Source: an uncultured Actinoplanes sp.
GTDB taxonomy: Bacteria > Actinomycetota > Actinomycetes > Mycobacteriales > Micromonosporaceae
Assembly: GCF_934643405.1 (NCBI RefSeq)
Contig: NZ_CAKUCL010000364.1
Span: 1-5,330, forward strand
Direction of reading: 5' to 3'
Length of the DNA stretch: 5,330 nucleotides
Numbering within the stretch: the first letter of the stretch is position 1; each line of letters begins with the position of its first letter. The position numbers and the translations under genes are program-made. The notes under the pieces are model-generated. The model saw nothing but the letters and a program-made list of their open reading frames with translations. It had not been told where the DNA came from and ran no database searches. This document shows, piece by piece, positions 4,505 through 5,330 of this stretch.

Positions 4505-5330
4505 GCGGTCTCGTCATCGTCGGCGACACGCTGCTGGACCGGGACGTGGAAGGCAGCGTGAACCGGATCGCGCCGGACGCCCCGGCGCCGGTGCTGGACG
4601 AGGAGAGCGTGCACGACCGTCCGGGCGGGGCCGGGCTCGCGGCCCTGCTGGCGGCGGCGAGCGGCGAGAAGGTCAGCCTGGTCACCGCGCTGGCCGACGA
4701 CGCGGGTGGCGCGCGGCTCAGCGAGCTGCTCACCGCCGCCGGGGTCGCCCTGTACGCGCTGCCGTTGCCCGGCGCCACGCCCGAGAAGATCCGGATGCGG
4801 GCGGCCGGTCAGGTGCTGCTGCGCCTGGACCGCGGCGGTGCGCCGCAGGCGCCGGAGGAGGCGCCGGACGCGGCGCTGGACGCGATCCGCGACGCGACCG
4901 CGGTGCTGGTCAGCGACTACGGGCGCGGGGTGGCGCGGCATCCGGAGCTGCGCCGGGCCCTGGAGGAGACGAAGGCGCCGATCGTCTGGGACCCGCACCC
5001 GAACGGGCCGGCGCCGGTGCCGAACGTGCGGCTGGTGACGCCGAACCTGGCCGAGGTGCGCAAGCTCGCCGGCGACGCGGGCGGCGGCTCGACGCTGAGC
5101 ACGGCGCAGCGCGGCGGTCAGGCGCTGCGGCAGCGGTGGCGGGCCGGCGCGGTCGTGGTGACCTGCGGCGCGCAGGGCGCGGTGCTGTGCCATTCGGGCT
5201 CGACGCCGCTGGTGGTGCCGCCGCCGCGAGTCGCTCACGGCGACACGTGCGGGGCGGGCGACCGTTTCGCCGCGACCGCCGCGCTCGCGCTGGCCGCGGG
5301 GGCGCTGGTCTCCGAGGCGGTGCAGGAGGC
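4501..5330 (+). CDS. hldE: PfkB-family heptose-7-phosphate kinase, HldE/RfaE-like (3' end outside window)
   Basis: 276 complete codons are visible and the frame is open at the right edge. The PfkB/ribokinase fold is clear. The N-terminus VGDTLLDRDVEGSVNRIAPDAPAPV (7-31) matches the HldE opening strand, in which family members read roughly GDxMLDxYxxGxxxRISPEAPVPV. PGG follows at 41-43, SDYGRG at 138-143, TPNLAE at 180-185, and the ATP/anion-hole signature GDTCGAGD at 247-254, with Asp254 the expected catalytic base. HldE kinases phosphorylate D-glycero-D-manno-heptose 7-phosphate at O1 to give the beta-1,7-bisphosphate, the substrate of the GmhB domain encoded upstream. Several HldE-typical residues differ here: Leu46 where Asn is usual after PGGAA, Arg142 where Lys is usual in DYxKG, and His166 in place of Lys in DPKG. 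Whether a C-terminal nucleotidyltransferase domain is fused, as in E. coli HldE, cannot be seen. A different PfkB sugar kinase is possible, but the N-terminal signature and gmhA next door favour heptose. Confidence 0.87.
   Translation, partial: MSGLVIVGDTLLDRDVEGSVNRIAPDAPAPVLDEESVHDRPGGAGLAALLAAASGEKVSLVTALADDAGGARLSELLTAAGVALYALPLPGATPEKIRMRAAGQVLLRLDRGGAPQAPEEAPDAALDAIRDATAVLVSDYGRGVARHPELRRALEETKAPIVWDPHPNGPAPVPNVRLVTPNLAEVRKLAGDAGGGSTLSTAQRGGQALRQRWRAGAVVVTCGAQGAVLCHSGSTPLVVPPPRVAHGDTCGAGDRFAATAALALAAGALVSEAVQE

Noticed and set aside
4174..5238. 354-codon open frame on the - strand opposite gmhA/hldE
   Set aside because: Arg/Gln/Ala/Pro-rich composition without domains, opposite two strongly supported genes.

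Overview
The window is a very GC-rich stretch (about three quarters G+C by eye, with almost every third codon position G or C). It reads as one densely packed operon on the + strand. Composition, GTG starts and gene content point to an actinomycete; a Micromonosporaceae-like organism such as Actinoplanes is my guess, not something the window proves.

Layout, left to right: (1) the 3' end of a membrane protein, probably a family-2 glycosyltransferase (to 227); (2) a two-domain protein fusing a HAD-type heptose-bisphosphate phosphatase (GmhB-like) to a GT9 heptosyltransferase-like domain (224-1783); (3) a short GT-B glycosyltransferase (1780-2703); (4) a GT4 glycosyltransferase (2688-3905); (5) sedoheptulose-7-phosphate isomerase GmhA (3905-4504); (6) a PfkB-type heptose-7-phosphate kinase, HldE-like, that runs off the right edge (4501-5330). 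All five junctions overlap by 1 to 16 bases, so there is no intergenic DNA and no room for internal promoters or terminators between genes. No RNA gene, mobile element or CRISPR array was seen.

Together the genes encode most of a nucleotide-activated heptose route. GmhA makes D-glycero-D-manno-heptose 7-phosphate, the PfkB kinase adds the 1-phosphate, and the GmhB domain removes the 7-phosphate. A nucleotidyltransferase would then activate the sugar; it is not visible and is expected as the C-terminal part of the last gene or just downstream. The kinase is of the PfkB (HldE) class and not the GHMP (HddA) class, which favours the beta-anomer/ADP-heptose branch. The GT9 domain and the two other GT-B enzymes would transfer heptose and other sugars to an unknown acceptor. 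LPS is not expected in this lineage, so a cell-surface glycan or a glycosylated metabolite is more likely.

The points most worth a second look are the phosphatase-heptosyltransferase fusion with its short zinc loop, the non-canonical residues in the kinase, and a perfect 10-bp inverted repeat inside the GT9 coding region that coincides with a cluster of A/T-ending codons.
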